From assembly GCA_021604865.1 (NCBI GenBank), contig BQJU01000036.1, forward strand, positions 1 to 64,000: 64,000 bases of DNA. Reading direction: 5' to 3'. The notes beneath the pieces were generated by a model. The model worked only from the letters and a program-made list of their open reading frames with translations, had not been told where the DNA came from and searched no databases. The position numbers and the translations under genes are program-made. Source of the DNA: Saprospiraceae bacterium. GTDB lineage: Bacteria > Bacteroidota > Bacteroidia > Chitinophagales > Saprospiraceae. Of this stretch, positions 1 through 8,742 are shown in pieces; within the stretch, counting starts at the first letter, position 1, and each line of letters begins with the position of its first letter.

Positions 1-270
1 AGGCAAAAAGTGTCAATTTTTTGGTGAAACGAGGCGCTTTTTGCGGAGCATATCTGGAAGATACGGTCAAAAAAAGCAACAAAGTATCAGCAAAAAAGAG
101 GCGTTTTGGGCCCAAAGGGTGACCTCCAAACATGCACTAAATGACTCATTATCGACTCAAAGGTCAATTCCCAAATACACTCAAAAAAAATTGCCGTGTT
201 TCTACTAGCTGAAATTTAGAAAAATCGTTACCTTGATTTTTTACAATTAAAAGTACGAGAGTAATAACAC
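1..270. repeat. Leader region with partial long dispersed element
   Basis: There is no gene in this stretch. Bases 1-138 resemble the long form of a dispersed inverted-repeat element seen again at 16035-16204, 20501-20645 and 50178-50240. The shared parts are a stretch like AAAAAGTGTCAATTTTTTG (compare about 50195), an internal box like CAAAGTATCAGCAAAAAAG (compare CGAAGTATCATCGAAAAAG near 20606), and a right arm GACCTCCAAACATGC at about 121-135. The left arm would lie before the window. The rest, up to the ATG at 271, is AT-rich and presumably holds the promoter of the first gene, but I could not fix a promoter box with confidence. Confidence 0.6.
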
Positions 271-1206
271 ATGCAACGATTGATTGGCCAATATACAGGC
301 GTAGAAAAAGGACCCTTACTCATTTGTTTTGGCGGTATGCACGGCAATGAACCTGCGGGCATTCAGGCCTTAGACCTAATGCTAAAAATGCTTGAGGTGG
401 AACCGATCACCAATCCCGAATTTCATTTTCGTGGCCGGTTGGTTGGTTTGAGGGGTAATTTGAAAGCCATCCAGCGCAATCAACGTTTTCTGGTAAAAGA
501 CCTCAACCGGCAATGGACACCGGAGAATATAGCCCGGATTAAAACGGCCAGCCTTCGGGAATTGGATGCCGAAGATCAAGAGTTAAGAGCATTGCATAGT
601 ATCATTGAAGCAGAAATTGAAACGTATCAGCCGGAGAAGCTCGTTGTCCTGGATTTACATACCACTACTGCCGAGGGCGGTATTTTTTCTTTCGCAACAG
701 ACGACCCGGAGAGTGTTCGTATTGGCATTGAATTACATGCACCGGTTATGAAAGGTTTTTTGAATGGCATTCGGGGCACTACCTTGCATTATTTTAATAG
801 CAATAACTTTGATCCGGAAACCGTAGGTGTCGCCTTTGAATCCGGCCAACATAATGACCCCCTTTCGGTCAACCGAGCTATTGCTGCGCTGACTAATTGT
901 ATGCGCACCATCGGTTGTGTTGATACCGATCATGTCGAAAATCGGCATGATCAATTATTGATAGAATATTCCAAGCACCTCCCTAAGGTTGCCGAGTTAA
1001 TCAGTAACCATAGTATTAAGCCAGAAGATCACTTTGTGATGAATCCCGGATACCTTAATTTTCAAGCTGTGAAAAAAGGAGAAGAGCTGGCCAGAGATAA
1101 AAATGGCCCTATTTGCGCCGACGCCGATGGTTTATTGCTGATGCCACTATATCAAAACCAGGGCGATGATGGCTTTTTTTTGATTGAACCTCTGGAGTGG
1201 AATTAA
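271..1206 (+). CDS. Succinylglutamate desuccinylase/aspartoacylase-family zinc hydrolase
   Basis: This 311-residue protein belongs to the M14-like AstE/AspA family of zinc-dependent amide hydrolases. The zinc-binding signature H-x2-E is visible at His24 and Glu27 inside GGMHGNEPAG. A DLNRQW segment near residue 78, the third zinc ligand His130 in VLDLHTTT, and a likely catalytic Glu190 in AFESGQHND complete the expected active site. There is no signal peptide, so it should be cytoplasmic. The family removes acyl groups from amino acids or small amides; the substrate cannot be read from the sequence. The next gene follows on the same strand, and its longest possible reading frame would overlap this stop, but I place that start further downstream. 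Confidence 0.85.
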   Translation: MQRLIGQYTGVEKGPLLICFGGMHGNEPAGIQALDLMLKMLEVEPITNPEFHFRGRLVGLRGNLKAIQRNQRFLVKDLNRQWTPENIARIKTASLRELDAEDQELRALHSIIEAEIETYQPEKLVVLDLHTTTAEGGIFSFATDDPESVRIGIELHAPVMKGFLNGIRGTTLHYFNSNNFDPETVGVAFESGQHNDPLSVNRAIAALTNCMRTIGCVDTDHVENRHDQLLIEYSKHLPKVAELISNHSIKPEDHFVMNPGYLNFQAVKKGEELARDKNGPICADADGLLLMPLYQNQGDDGFFLIEPLEWN

Positions 1207-1303
1207 ACAAACTCGTATGATGATGGTGAGCAGTAATGTAGCTGCATCTCCTTGTCGCTCACCTTTCCCGCAACACACCAGGCACTTATTCGTTTTAATT
1301 TTG

Positions 1304-3097
1304 ATGAATGACTTTGCAAAAAAGACGTACAGGTGGTTTTTCATCTTGTCATGGGTAATGCTATTGGCCGGTCATGCGAGGACTCAGGCTTATGAGCTGC
1401 GCATTTTAACCGTAGACCAATCAGAGGTTTGGGAAAACATGAAGATGGAGGTAAAAAAAGAACAGCTGGACTCCCTCAGCATGCTAAGTGAATTGCAGCG
1501 ATTGACCAACCAATTGCATCAAGATGCTTACCTGGAGGCTTCAATAGATACGCTTGCTGTAAAAGATTCACTGGCTATTGCTTTTCTGCATTTGGGGCCA
1601 CAATATGAATGGGTACAACTCAAAGATGGCAATGTGGGGGACGCCTGGCTGGATCAGGTGGGTTTTCGGGAACGGCTGTATCGCGGCAAGCCATTTACTT
1701 ATGGAACGGTAGCCCGGCTACAAGAACGACTGCTGACTTATGCCGAAAACAATGGTTATCCCTTTGCAAAGGTTTGGCTGGATAGCATCGTTGTTGAAGG
1801 AGTGGGTATACGGGCGCAACTGTTTATGGATAAAGGCCCCTTGATTCTCATCAGCCGGATTGAGGTGAAGGGGAATGCCCGTCTTTCCAAAACCTACCTG
1901 ACCCGCTATCTGGGTATCCGGGAAGGCATACCTTTCGACAAGGCAAAAATACTGCGTATCCGGGATCGTATCCGCGAGTTACCCTTCGTACAGGCAAAAA
2001 AAGATGTGGTCATCCAGTTTCGGGACAACCAGGCGATCCTACAACTAGAACTGGAGCGGAAAAATGCCAGCCGCTTTGACTTTTTGATCGGCGTATTGCC
2101 CAACAGTCAATCTACCGGTAGTGTGCTCATTACGGGCAGCTTTGAGGGGGAGCTGCAAAATCAGTTTGGCCTGGGGGAAAAAATATACGCCCAATTTGAA
2201 CAGCTGCGCCCCCAAACCCAGGAGCTCAATCTGGCTTTTAACTATCCCTATGTACTCGACCTGCCTATTGGTGTGGATCTGGACTTTTCCCTATACAAAC
2301 GCGACACCAACTACCTGGATATCGGCTCCAACATTGGCCTGCAATACCTGCTGGAAGGGGCCAACTATGTCAAAGCTTTTTGGCATAATCAAAGTTCTAT
2401 CTTACTGACTGTAGATACCCAACAGGTTAAAAATACGGGACAATTGCCAGACACGCTCGATGTGCGGCGCTCCTTTTTTGGCTTGGAATATTTGCAGGAA
2501 CAACTCGACTACCGTTTCAATCCCCGCAAAGGCTGGTCGGTTAAACTGCGGGCCGGAGCAGGCACCAAACGCATCAAACGCAACAACCAGATCGCTCAGC
2601 TCGACATTGAAGATCCCTACAGCGACCTCAAACTCAAATCATTCCAATATAAAGTAGAAGGGCAGCTTGCCGGATATTTGCCCCTATTCAAGACAAGTAC
2701 CTTCAAAACACAAATTCAGGGTGGTTTCCTCATCGCTGATGAGCCGGTTTATGCCAATGAACAATACCGGATAGGTGGCAACAAATTGCTGCGTGGTTTT
2801 GATGAGGAGTTTATTTTTGCAACCAATTATGCCATTCTGACTCTGGAATACCGCCTGTTGCTTGGGCAAAACTCCTACCTCTACCTCTTTGGTGACTATG
2901 CCCGCGTCGACAATAAAACGGCAAAAACGGAACCGGGCGTGGATACCGTCGATTTTCCTTATGGATTTGGCGCTGGCATCACTTTTGAAACCAAAGCCGG
3001 CATTTTTGGGCTCAGCCTTGCCTTTGGCACTCGCCAACCAGAACCTATAGATTTTGGATCACCAAAAGTGCATTTTGGGTATGTGAGTTTGTTTTGA
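1304..3097 (+). CDS. BamA/TamA-like outer-membrane beta-barrel protein
   Basis: I place the start at the ATG at 1304, which gives 597 residues, rather than at 1184, because a typical signal peptide (FFILSWVMLLAGHARTQA) begins just after it. The N-terminal third contains POTRA-like segments, including one around residues 170-240 beginning LISRIEVKGNARLSKTYL. The C-terminal part is rich in alternating aromatic strands and carries the conserved RGF motif (GGNKLLRGFDEEF, near residues 491-503) found in the Omp85/ShlB superfamily. Such proteins insert or translocate proteins or lipids at the outer membrane. It is shorter than BamA and closer in layout to TamA or patatin-less homologues. Its cargo is unknown. 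Confidence 0.8.
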   Translation: MNDFAKKTYRWFFILSWVMLLAGHARTQAYELRILTVDQSEVWENMKMEVKKEQLDSLSMLSELQRLTNQLHQDAYLEASIDTLAVKDSLAIAFLHLGPQYEWVQLKDGNVGDAWLDQVGFRERLYRGKPFTYGTVARLQERLLTYAENNGYPFAKVWLDSIVVEGVGIRAQLFMDKGPLILISRIEVKGNARLSKTYLTRYLGIREGIPFDKAKILRIRDRIRELPFVQAKKDVVIQFRDNQAILQLELERKNASRFDFLIGVLPNSQSTGSVLITGSFEGELQNQFGLGEKIYAQFEQLRPQTQELNLAFNYPYVLDLPIGVDLDFSLYKRDTNYLDIGSNIGLQYLLEGANYVKAFWHNQSSILLTVDTQQVKNTGQLPDTLDVRRSFFGLEYLQEQLDYRFNPRKGWSVKLRAGAGTKRIKRNNQIAQLDIEDPYSDLKLKSFQYKVEGQLAGYLPLFKTSTFKTQIQGGFLIADEPVYANEQYRIGGNKLLRGFDEEFIFATNYAILTLEYRLLLGQNSYLYLFGDYARVDNKTAKTEPGVDTVDFPYGFGAGITFETKAGIFGLSLAFGTRQPEPIDFGSPKVHFGYVSLF

Positions 3098-3145
3098 GAT
3101 GAGGGACGGGGCGGTTGACGGCTCACGGGGAGATTTTATCCAACA

Positions 3146-3481
3146 GTGGGAAGTGAAAAGTGGAAAGTGAGCACGCTAATTGACGATGGGGCTTCTACTT
3201 CATGCACTCCTTCTATTTTTTCCAACAAATCCATATCTTTAACTACACATCTAACCAACCAGTATCAAAATCATGTTGAATCCATCATCATTCACCAATT
3301 GACCTATCGTAAGAAGACCGGTTCCAGGTTTACCAATCTGGAAGCACTACGCCAAAATGATGCAATCCTTCAAGTGCTCTACCTCGCCAAAAATGGACAA
3401 AATAGCTTGCTCAGTTTGTACATCAAAGCCCAAAAACAGGCGGAGGACATTATTGAGCGGATTGAGGCCGAAATAGGATAA
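3146..3481 (+). CDS. Hypothetical small protein, possibly a gene remnant
   Basis: I do not recognise this 111-residue frame. Only the C-terminal half looks coding: from YRKKTGSRFTNLEALRQND onwards it is an amphipathic helical segment ending QAEDIIERIEAEIG. The N-terminal 45 residues are of low quality. A second ATG at 3273 in another frame reads MLNPSSFTN before a stop, right where the plausible part begins, so the true gene may be shorter or frameshifted. It sits between an outer-membrane protein and a beta-barrel protein gene, and a GC-rich repeat-like stretch follows at about 3530-3620. Confidence 0.3.
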   Translation: MGSEKWKVSTLIDDGASTSCTPSIFSNKSISLTTHLTNQYQNHVESIIIHQLTYRKKTGSRFTNLEALRQNDAILQVLYLAKNGQNSLLSLYIKAQKQAEDIIERIEAEIG

Positions 3482-3685
3482 CCTTTCTGGCTGGTCGTAA
3501 ACGAATATGGCTTAAGGATAGTAAGGGAAGGCGATAGCCGCAGTGCCGGTGCAGCCGGTACCGGAGCGATAGCGGAGCCCTGGATAGCCTGACCCTGCGC
3601 AGTACAACGGAGCAGGGGAAGCCCCAAATTAGTTGCCAGCCAACCCCAACCCCAATTTATACGTCTTGACTGAAAAAACCTTATT

Positions 3686-4348
3686 ATGAAAAAGCAAACG
3701 CTCTTATTTTGGTGTTTCAGTCTTTTGTTGACAACTGGCGCTTTCGCTCAACTCTCTATTGGCATCAACGCCGCATACGGACATTCCTGGCAGGATTATG
3801 GGGATGATTTTTACGCTTTCGGCAGGGACTTGAAAATCGATGGTTATACCCTGGCTGTATCCATATATTATGATTTAAGCTCCAATCTGTCAGTGGGCAT
3901 GGAGCCGGGCATAACCCGCCGGGGATCAGCTCGTGACCCTGGATTTGCCTGGAGAAATATCTATGTATGGCAGGGTGCCGCCATTTATAACAATTATGTG
4001 CAACTGCCTTTACTGCTACGTGGACAGCTAAACTTATGGCAAAGCAATTTTTTCTTATCAGGAAAAGTGGGAGGAGGTCCGGCCTATATGGTTAGCGGCC
4101 ACCGTCAGATCAAGTATTGGGAACCGTCACAGGCGGAGGAACGTCAAGACCTCAATTTTAAAGAAGAGCAAGACCTCAACCGTTGGGATTTTGGTGGGTA
4201 TGGTGGCTTAGGCCTTGGATACCGGATTGGCCCAGGTGCTATCCAGGTAGAAGCCAATTATTATTACGGCCTGATGGATGCCAATGACCAACTGACTTCA
4301 AAGAATAGAAGTTTGCTGTTTGGTTTGGGGTATACCTTTCGCCTGTAA
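3686..4348 (+). CDS. Outer-membrane beta-barrel protein (PorT/OmpW-like)
   Basis: The 220-residue product begins with a clear signal peptide (KKQTLLFWCFSLLLTTGAFA, cleaved before Gln22). The rest alternates aromatic and glycine residues in the manner of a small 8-stranded outer-membrane barrel, for example IGINAAYGHSW, SVGMEPGITRRG and the C-terminal LFGLGYTFRL ending in an aromatic-x-Arg-Leu strand. This is the common Bacteroidota porin-family or PorT-like fold. Members are often structural or adhesion-related, and nothing here specifies the role. The gene stands alone between repeat-bearing intergenic regions. Confidence 0.7.
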   Translation: MKKQTLLFWCFSLLLTTGAFAQLSIGINAAYGHSWQDYGDDFYAFGRDLKIDGYTLAVSIYYDLSSNLSVGMEPGITRRGSARDPGFAWRNIYVWQGAAIYNNYVQLPLLLRGQLNLWQSNFFLSGKVGGGPAYMVSGHRQIKYWEPSQAEERQDLNFKEEQDLNRWDFGGYGGLGLGYRIGPGAIQVEANYYYGLMDANDQLTSKNRSLLFGLGYTFRL

Positions 4349-4461
4349 AATAGTATGCGTTTGTGCTCCAGACGGCGGAATTTCTGGAGGAGGTGATGTC
4401 AACTGTCCTGTTTTTAACGGCCAAATAGAGAAAACATTGGCTTGGGAAAATGATTAGAATC

Positions 4462-4539
4462 AGATCGCTGCGCTGTGAGATTGCTGCGCTGCCAGACTAA
4501 AGACAGCGTAGTGCCTGACTCCTGACAGCAAAGCGATCT
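4462..4539. repeat. 78-bp dispersed repeat, copy 1
   Basis: This segment begins AGATCGCTGCGCTG and ends AGCAAAGCGATCT, so its ends are inverted repeats of AGATCGCT. By eye it matches 4901-4978 at 76 of 78 positions; the two differences (GC versus TT) are adjacent, near the left end. A related half-site, CTGACAGCGAAGCGATCTGAC, occurs near 27961. It looks like a small non-autonomous palindromic element. Confidence 0.8.
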
Positions 4540-4900
4540 GATTGGGACACAAATTCTGTTTTGGATAATTTTCTAATAAAATGAGTGACGTTACGCCTGC
4601 CATGGACCTCAGAGAGGTCACACTTTTTTAGCTCGGAGCGTAGGCTTTTATTCGACCTCAGAGAGGTCGCACCTTCTTTGAACGTTGACTTCTTTTTAAT
4701 TGTTTCCCGTTTCTTATAGTTATCGAAATAGGTGATGAACCAGGAAAAACACCATAGGGGAAATTCATTTAAGGAAGAAGAGGTATTCGATTTTTTTGAC
4801 TGGGTGTAATTGGTGCGACTACGCTGTAGTCGAAAACCATGACGTTATGACGTGCTAATATACTTAGACCACGCTGTGGTCCAAAGCGATGGTGCTTTTG

Positions 4901-4978
4901 AGATCGCTTTGCTGTGAGATTGCTGCGCTGCCAGACTAAAGACAGCGTAGTGCCTGACTCCTGACAGCAAAGCGATCT
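4901..4978. repeat. 78-bp dispersed repeat, copy 2
   Basis: This is the second copy of the element at 4462-4539, in the same orientation about 440 bp away. It lies just downstream of the stop of the SPOR lipoprotein gene on the minus strand. It could form a long stem from its terminal AGATCGCT/AGCGATCT ends. Confidence 0.8.
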
Positions 4979-5009
4979 CTCAGCGCAGCGTTCTGAATCC
5001 CTCACTCCC

Positions 5010-5552
5010 CTACTTCTTCACTTCCTCAATCGGTACCCGCACACCATCTTTGTAGGAGACGATCCAGGCATCTTTAAGTCCTTTGGCTTGTAATTGAGTT
5101 TGTAATTGTTTAGCATCCGCATAATTGCGAAAGCGTCCGAGGGCTACTTTTTGCAATTTATTGCGTTCTTCCAAACTCAATTCGTTAGTTGTTTCCAGAC
5201 TTTTATCAATGTGGCCGCCTTCGTAGGCACCAATTTGCACCCGAAACCAGACACCATAATCATCAGAAGATTCCTGCATTTTTTGAGTGACTGCGGACAA
5301 CTGACCTTGAAGGTTGGCCAATTCCGTTTGCATCGCCACATTTTCTGCCTGTATTTGGCTAAATTGATTGCTGTTGTTGCCGAGCATAGCTTTGGCATCG
5401 GCAATTTCTTTTTGCGCCCGATTCAATTGATCCTGGCATTGGCTCAGTGAAGATTTGGCAGATTCCATTTCTGCGGTGAGTTCTTTGGAAGCTCCACATG
5501 AAGTGAAAATCAAAGAAAATACAAGGGCAAACAAGGGTAAAGAATATTTCAT
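5010..5552 (-). CDS. SPOR-domain lipoprotein with coiled coil
   Basis: The 180-residue protein has a lipoprotein signal (ALVFSLIFTSC, lipid-attached Cys at residue 19). A coiled coil follows at roughly residues 25-95 (ELTAEMESAKSSLSQCQDQL onwards). The C-terminal domain, from VWFRVQIGAYEGG to WIVSYKDG, has the VQIGAY start and repeated alpha/beta pattern of a SPOR domain. SPOR domains bind denuded peptidoglycan glycans, so the protein probably sits on the inner face of the outer membrane and contacts the cell wall. It is transcribed away from the cbpM/cbpA pair upstream, with about 75 bp between. Confidence 0.8.
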   Translation of the reverse strand: MKYSLPLFALVFSLIFTSCGASKELTAEMESAKSSLSQCQDQLNRAQKEIADAKAMLGNNSNQFSQIQAENVAMQTELANLQGQLSAVTQKMQESSDDYGVWFRVQIGAYEGGHIDKSLETTNELSLEERNKLQKVALGRFRNYADAKQLQTQLQAKGLKDAWIVSYKDGVRVPIEEVKK

Positions 5553-5628
5553 ATTTATTAGGATTTGTGATGGGCACTAAAATAGGTAAGAATTAGCAGA
5601 AATGAAAATCAGATTTCTCATCCTGCAT

Positions 5629-5943
5629 TTATCTGTACCCGGATTCAAAAAACTGTTGAAATTCGCGTAATTGTTGTTCTAATTCCTGTTTTTGCTGCTG
5701 GAGTTGCTGCAAACGCTCCCGCATATACAGGATGGTTTCAATGCCGGCCCAATTGACCCCTAATTCTGTGTGCAGTCGCAGAATGGTCTCCAGCGTACCG
5801 ATCTCTTCTTCCGGAATGCACGGTTGTTTGTCCCGTTCCTTGGGAACAAACAGGCCAAATTCAATAATTTCGTCAATAAGTCCAGTGTCTATTGAATGAA
5901 AATCACAGAACTCCCGAATAGAAATATAATGCAGGGTTGCCAT
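5629..5943 (-). CDS. cbpM: CbpM-like chaperone modulator (MerR-type fold)
   Basis: The 104-residue protein has an N-terminal winged-helix-like part (ISIREFCDFHSIDTGLIDEIIEFGLF, then residues FVPKERD) and a C-terminal coiled coil rich in Gln and Leu (RLQQLQQQKQELEQQLREF). This matches CbpM, the modulator that binds the J domain of CbpA and limits its co-chaperone activity. Its start lies 3 bp downstream of the cbpA stop, which is the usual operon arrangement and strongly supports the call. Confidence 0.85.
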   Translation of the reverse strand: MATLHYISIREFCDFHSIDTGLIDEIIEFGLFVPKERDKQPCIPEEEIGTLETILRLHTELGVNWAGIETILYMRERLQQLQQQKQELEQQLREFQQFFESGYR

Positions 5944-5946
5944 AAC

Positions 5947-6858
5947 TTAAGTCGTTTTTTTAGCTGCTAATTGTTGAAATAGGGAGATTTCTTCTTCACT
6001 CAGGTTTTCTGGAATTTTAGCGCTGAGTGTGACATAGAGGTCGCCAAATTGATCTTTCTTTTTATAAACGGGAAACCCTTTTTCTTTTAGCCGGATTTGT
6101 TTGCCGTTTTGAGTGCCTGCTTCGATGGGAACCTTTACCTTGCCGTTCATCGTTGGTATCTCCACTTTACCTCCCAGGATCATCGTATACAAATCAATTT
6201 GTGCTTCCGAAAACAGATCATTGCCAACGCGCTTGAAAGTTGGATCATCTGCCAGTTTAAAGGTGATAAACAGATCGCCTTTGGGACCGCCGTTTCTTCC
6301 GGGGCCACCCTGCCCCTTGATGCGAATCGTTTGTCCATTGGCCACCCCGGCGGGGATAGTCAGGCGGATTTTTTTGCCATTTACGGTCAATACCTGTTGC
6401 TGATCGCGAAATACCTCGCGCAGGTTCAAATGCAATTCCGCATTAAAGTCCTGCCCTTTAAAAGACATACGACGGCCTCCGCCCCCTCCACCCATTTCTT
6501 CAAAACCGGCTTCATGGCCAAACATAGAGCGAAAAAAATCGGAAAAGTCACCGGAATAGGTTTGTCCTTGACCACCACCGCTGCTCCTGGCACGGCTTTG
6601 TTGCTGACGGCGGGCCTCCTCAAAAGCATCTGCATGCTCCCAATCCTTACCGTATTGATCGTATTTTTTACGCTTTTCCGGATCACTCAATACTTCGTAG
6701 GCTTCGTTGACCTGTTTGAATTTCACCTCCGCCGCCTTGTCATTCGGATTCACGTCGGGATGGTGCTTACGCGCCTGCTTCCGATATGCCTTTTTGATCT
6801 TGCTCTGATCGGCGTTTTTGGGGATGTCCAGTATTTTGTAATAGTCGATAAATTCCAT
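5947..6858 (-). CDS. cbpA: CbpA-type DnaJ co-chaperone
   Basis: The 303-residue protein has a J domain at residues 5-70 with the HPD motif at 33-35, which stimulates the DnaK ATPase. A Gly/Ser/Gln-rich linker follows (about 85-130, including GGGGGGRR), then two beta-sandwich peptide-binding domains ([21 protein letters not shown] and [18 protein letters not shown]). The Cys-rich zinc finger of DnaJ is absent, which marks it as CbpA-like. It acts in the cytoplasm with DnaK on unfolded clients. cbpM follows directly in the same transcript. Confidence 0.92.
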   Translation of the reverse strand: MEFIDYYKILDIPKNADQSKIKKAYRKQARKHHPDVNPNDKAAEVKFKQVNEAYEVLSDPEKRKKYDQYGKDWEHADAFEEARRQQQSRARSSGGGQGQTYSGDFSDFFRSMFGHEAGFEEMGGGGGGRRMSFKGQDFNAELHLNLREVFRDQQQVLTVNGKKIRLTIPAGVANGQTIRIKGQGGPGRNGGPKGDLFITFKLADDPTFKRVGNDLFSEAQIDLYTMILGGKVEIPTMNGKVKVPIEAGTQNGKQIRLKEKGFPVYKKKDQFGDLYVTLSAKIPENLSEEEISLFQQLAAKKTT

Positions 6859-7249
6859 AGATTAATGCTTCTGAATGAATAACACTTTAAGGAGGGACTG
6901 TGTTTGCAGGAACAGGTAAAAGCTAGTGTTCTGTAACATAAGTTGTGTTGAATAATTCGGAAGTCATTTGCGTCCTGACCGAGGCGTAAGGAAGGAAGCT
7001 TTCAGCGCTTTGGGGGCAACCAAATGAATTTGGTTGGTATGATGCACTCGTATCGACCCAAACTTTTTGGCTGGTTTATGCTGGTCTCAACAAGAACCAT
7101 CTATTGCCATGAGAAAAGCTGGCTTTCAGCGCTTTTGGGGGTAACCAAATGAATTTGGTTGGTACGAAGCACTTGTACCAGCCAGTTTTTTTGGCTGCGA
7201 AGGATCACTTTTCGCTACAAAAGCCGACCTCCAAACATGAAGCTCTTAC
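6859..7249. repeat. 391-bp gene-free region with two direct repeats
   Basis: There is no gene. Two imperfect direct repeats of about 75-80 bp begin TTTCAGCGCTTT near 7000 and 7121. Each contains ACCAAATGAATTTGGT, a perfect palindrome, followed by TGGTAtGAtGCACT-type sequence. A third trace of the box occurs near 20763. Bases 7193-7239 carry the right half of the TTTGGAGGTCGGC element (ending GCCGACCTCCAAACATG), closely matching 29066-29108. Confidence 0.65.
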
Positions 7250-8731
7250 TCAATACCGCTCCCACTTCACGCCCTCCTGCACATCAAACAAAAAACCATT
7301 CACTACCACGAAGCGGGTTTGGCCGTCTTTTTGCAACAACAAGGCCGGATTCGTGCCGGATATAATATCCGTTTCCGGATTGCCATTACCGGATAATAAT
7401 TGTAGTGGATACTGACTGTAGAGTTGGCCCTGGGGAACGACTTGCAGCCGAACGCTGGTATACCCTTCGCGCCACAATTTTGATGCATCCAATTTCTTCA
7501 GGGCATTGATATTCGGGAGTACTTCCGGATAGGTTTTGCCGGGGACAGCCCGGTAGCCTTTTCCTGGAAAATCTTCATAAGCATAAAAAATAGAGAGGTC
7601 ACCTATATCCGAGACGCTACTTCTATAGTAGAATTCGCGGTTGCCATCCATATCGCGTTCATTATTGCGAAAAGCGATATCCACCATATACCAATTGCCT
7701 TCTTTTTCTACTTCGACTTCCCGTAAGATGAGATCGTGAAAGGCATTGCCATTATTAAAGGGAATTTTATTGTAAGCATCCAGCGAAACAGGAGCGTAGC
7801 GACGGTTGGCAATAGCATCCATGGCCGTCAACAGAGCGAGATAATTAAACTTGCGGATTTCCTGTTTTTCCCGGTCATTTGCCAGTCCCCCAGATTCAAT
7901 AAGGACGGTACTGGTCCCCCATTTCTGAATGTTGTCGCCAAAGGCACGGGGTTCAAAGCCATCGTAGTATTTGGCAATCTTGCCAGGAATGAGGGGCTGT
8001 AACTGCGTATTCATCCAGCCAATCAGACGCATAGCATCTCCACGTACCTGATTGATTTCCTTTTGTTCATTATAGGCAGGGGCCAGAAATGAGAGGGTCG
8101 CCGTATTGGCTTTGCTGCCAGCTGCATAATAACGACTTTGGTCGTGTAGATTGAAGCCCCAGTCGGCATCCGTTTGATCACGAATGCGCTTGAGCAGTTG
8201 GGATTCCGGGCATTGTAGCCGCTGGGCATCACGATTGAGGTCTATTCCCAAAGCATTGCGCCGTTCAAAACGCTCTGCTCCATCAGGATTGAGCATGGGA
8301 ATAAAATAGATGGTGAGCTGTTCCCGCAACTGCTGTCGCAACGCATCAAATTCATCATTTTGTCCCAAAAAATTGAATATATCCAACAGCGCCATCGTAG
8401 CAGTCGACTCATCTCCGTGCATTTGTGACCAAAGCAGGACTTTGATGGGCCCTTTACCTGTTTTTACCAGATAAATGTCCCGGCCTTCAATGGACTTGCC
8501 GGCTTTTTCTACCTCAAAATTGGCACCTAACTTATTAATGAGTGGAACAAGTTCACTGTGTTTAAAACGTCGGTCGCTAATGCTCTTTTCCTGATATTTC
8601 GAATAGGTATCTGCTAGCTTACCGGTCAGGTCATAGGGCGGCAGAGGCTTAACTTCGCCACTATCCGAACCACACATGGCTATTAGAAAAACGAATTCCA
8701 GCAGTATAAAAAAATGTCCCATTTTCATCAT
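7250..8731 (-). CDS. M14-family zinc carboxypeptidase, exported
   Basis: The 493-residue protein starts with a hydrophobic export signal and a Cys at residue 20 (FLIAMCGS). That would make it a lipoprotein, although Met before the Cys is unusual. The peptidase M14 domain fills the N-terminal two thirds. The zinc motif H-x2-E is at His105 and Glu108 in WSQMHGDEST, the substrate-binding DLNRD segment follows, and GFNLHDQSRYY supplies the third zinc ligand. The C-terminal region (about 340-493) is beta-rich and resembles the transthyretin-like tail of secreted carboxypeptidases. It probably trims peptides outside the inner membrane. Its 5' end is 11 bp from the stop of the beta-helix gene upstream, so the two may be co-transcribed. 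Confidence 0.85.
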   Translation of the reverse strand: MMKMGHFFILLEFVFLIAMCGSDSGEVKPLPPYDLTGKLADTYSKYQEKSISDRRFKHSELVPLINKLGANFEVEKAGKSIEGRDIYLVKTGKGPIKVLLWSQMHGDESTATMALLDIFNFLGQNDEFDALRQQLREQLTIYFIPMLNPDGAERFERRNALGIDLNRDAQRLQCPESQLLKRIRDQTDADWGFNLHDQSRYYAAGSKANTATLSFLAPAYNEQKEINQVRGDAMRLIGWMNTQLQPLIPGKIAKYYDGFEPRAFGDNIQKWGTSTVLIESGGLANDREKQEIRKFNYLALLTAMDAIANRRYAPVSLDAYNKIPFNNGNAFHDLILREVEVEKEGNWYMVDIAFRNNERDMDGNREFYYRSSVSDIGDLSIFYAYEDFPGKGYRAVPGKTYPEVLPNINALKKLDASKLWREGYTSVRLQVVPQGQLYSQYPLQLLSGNGNPETDIISGTNPALLLQKDGQTRFVVVNGFLFDVQEGVKWERY

Positions 8732-8742
8732 GATACAAAGCG

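Larger units (their letters stand above)
4349..5009. other. 661-bp gene-free region full of palindromic repeats
   Basis: I see no credible gene here. The region holds a 78-bp repeat in two nearly identical copies (annotated separately). It also holds two short palindromes of the form GACCTCAGAGAGGTC near 4603-4617 and 4653-4667, and two hairpins built from CGACTACGCTGTAGTCG (near 4817-4833) and GACCACGCTGTGGTCC (near 4867-4882). The whole stretch lies between the 3' ends of convergent genes. Confidence 0.75.

Noticed and set aside
6097-6882. A 261-codon frame antisense to cbpA
   Set aside because: It is a shadow of a well-supported gene; its hydrophobic composition mirrors the opposite-strand codons.
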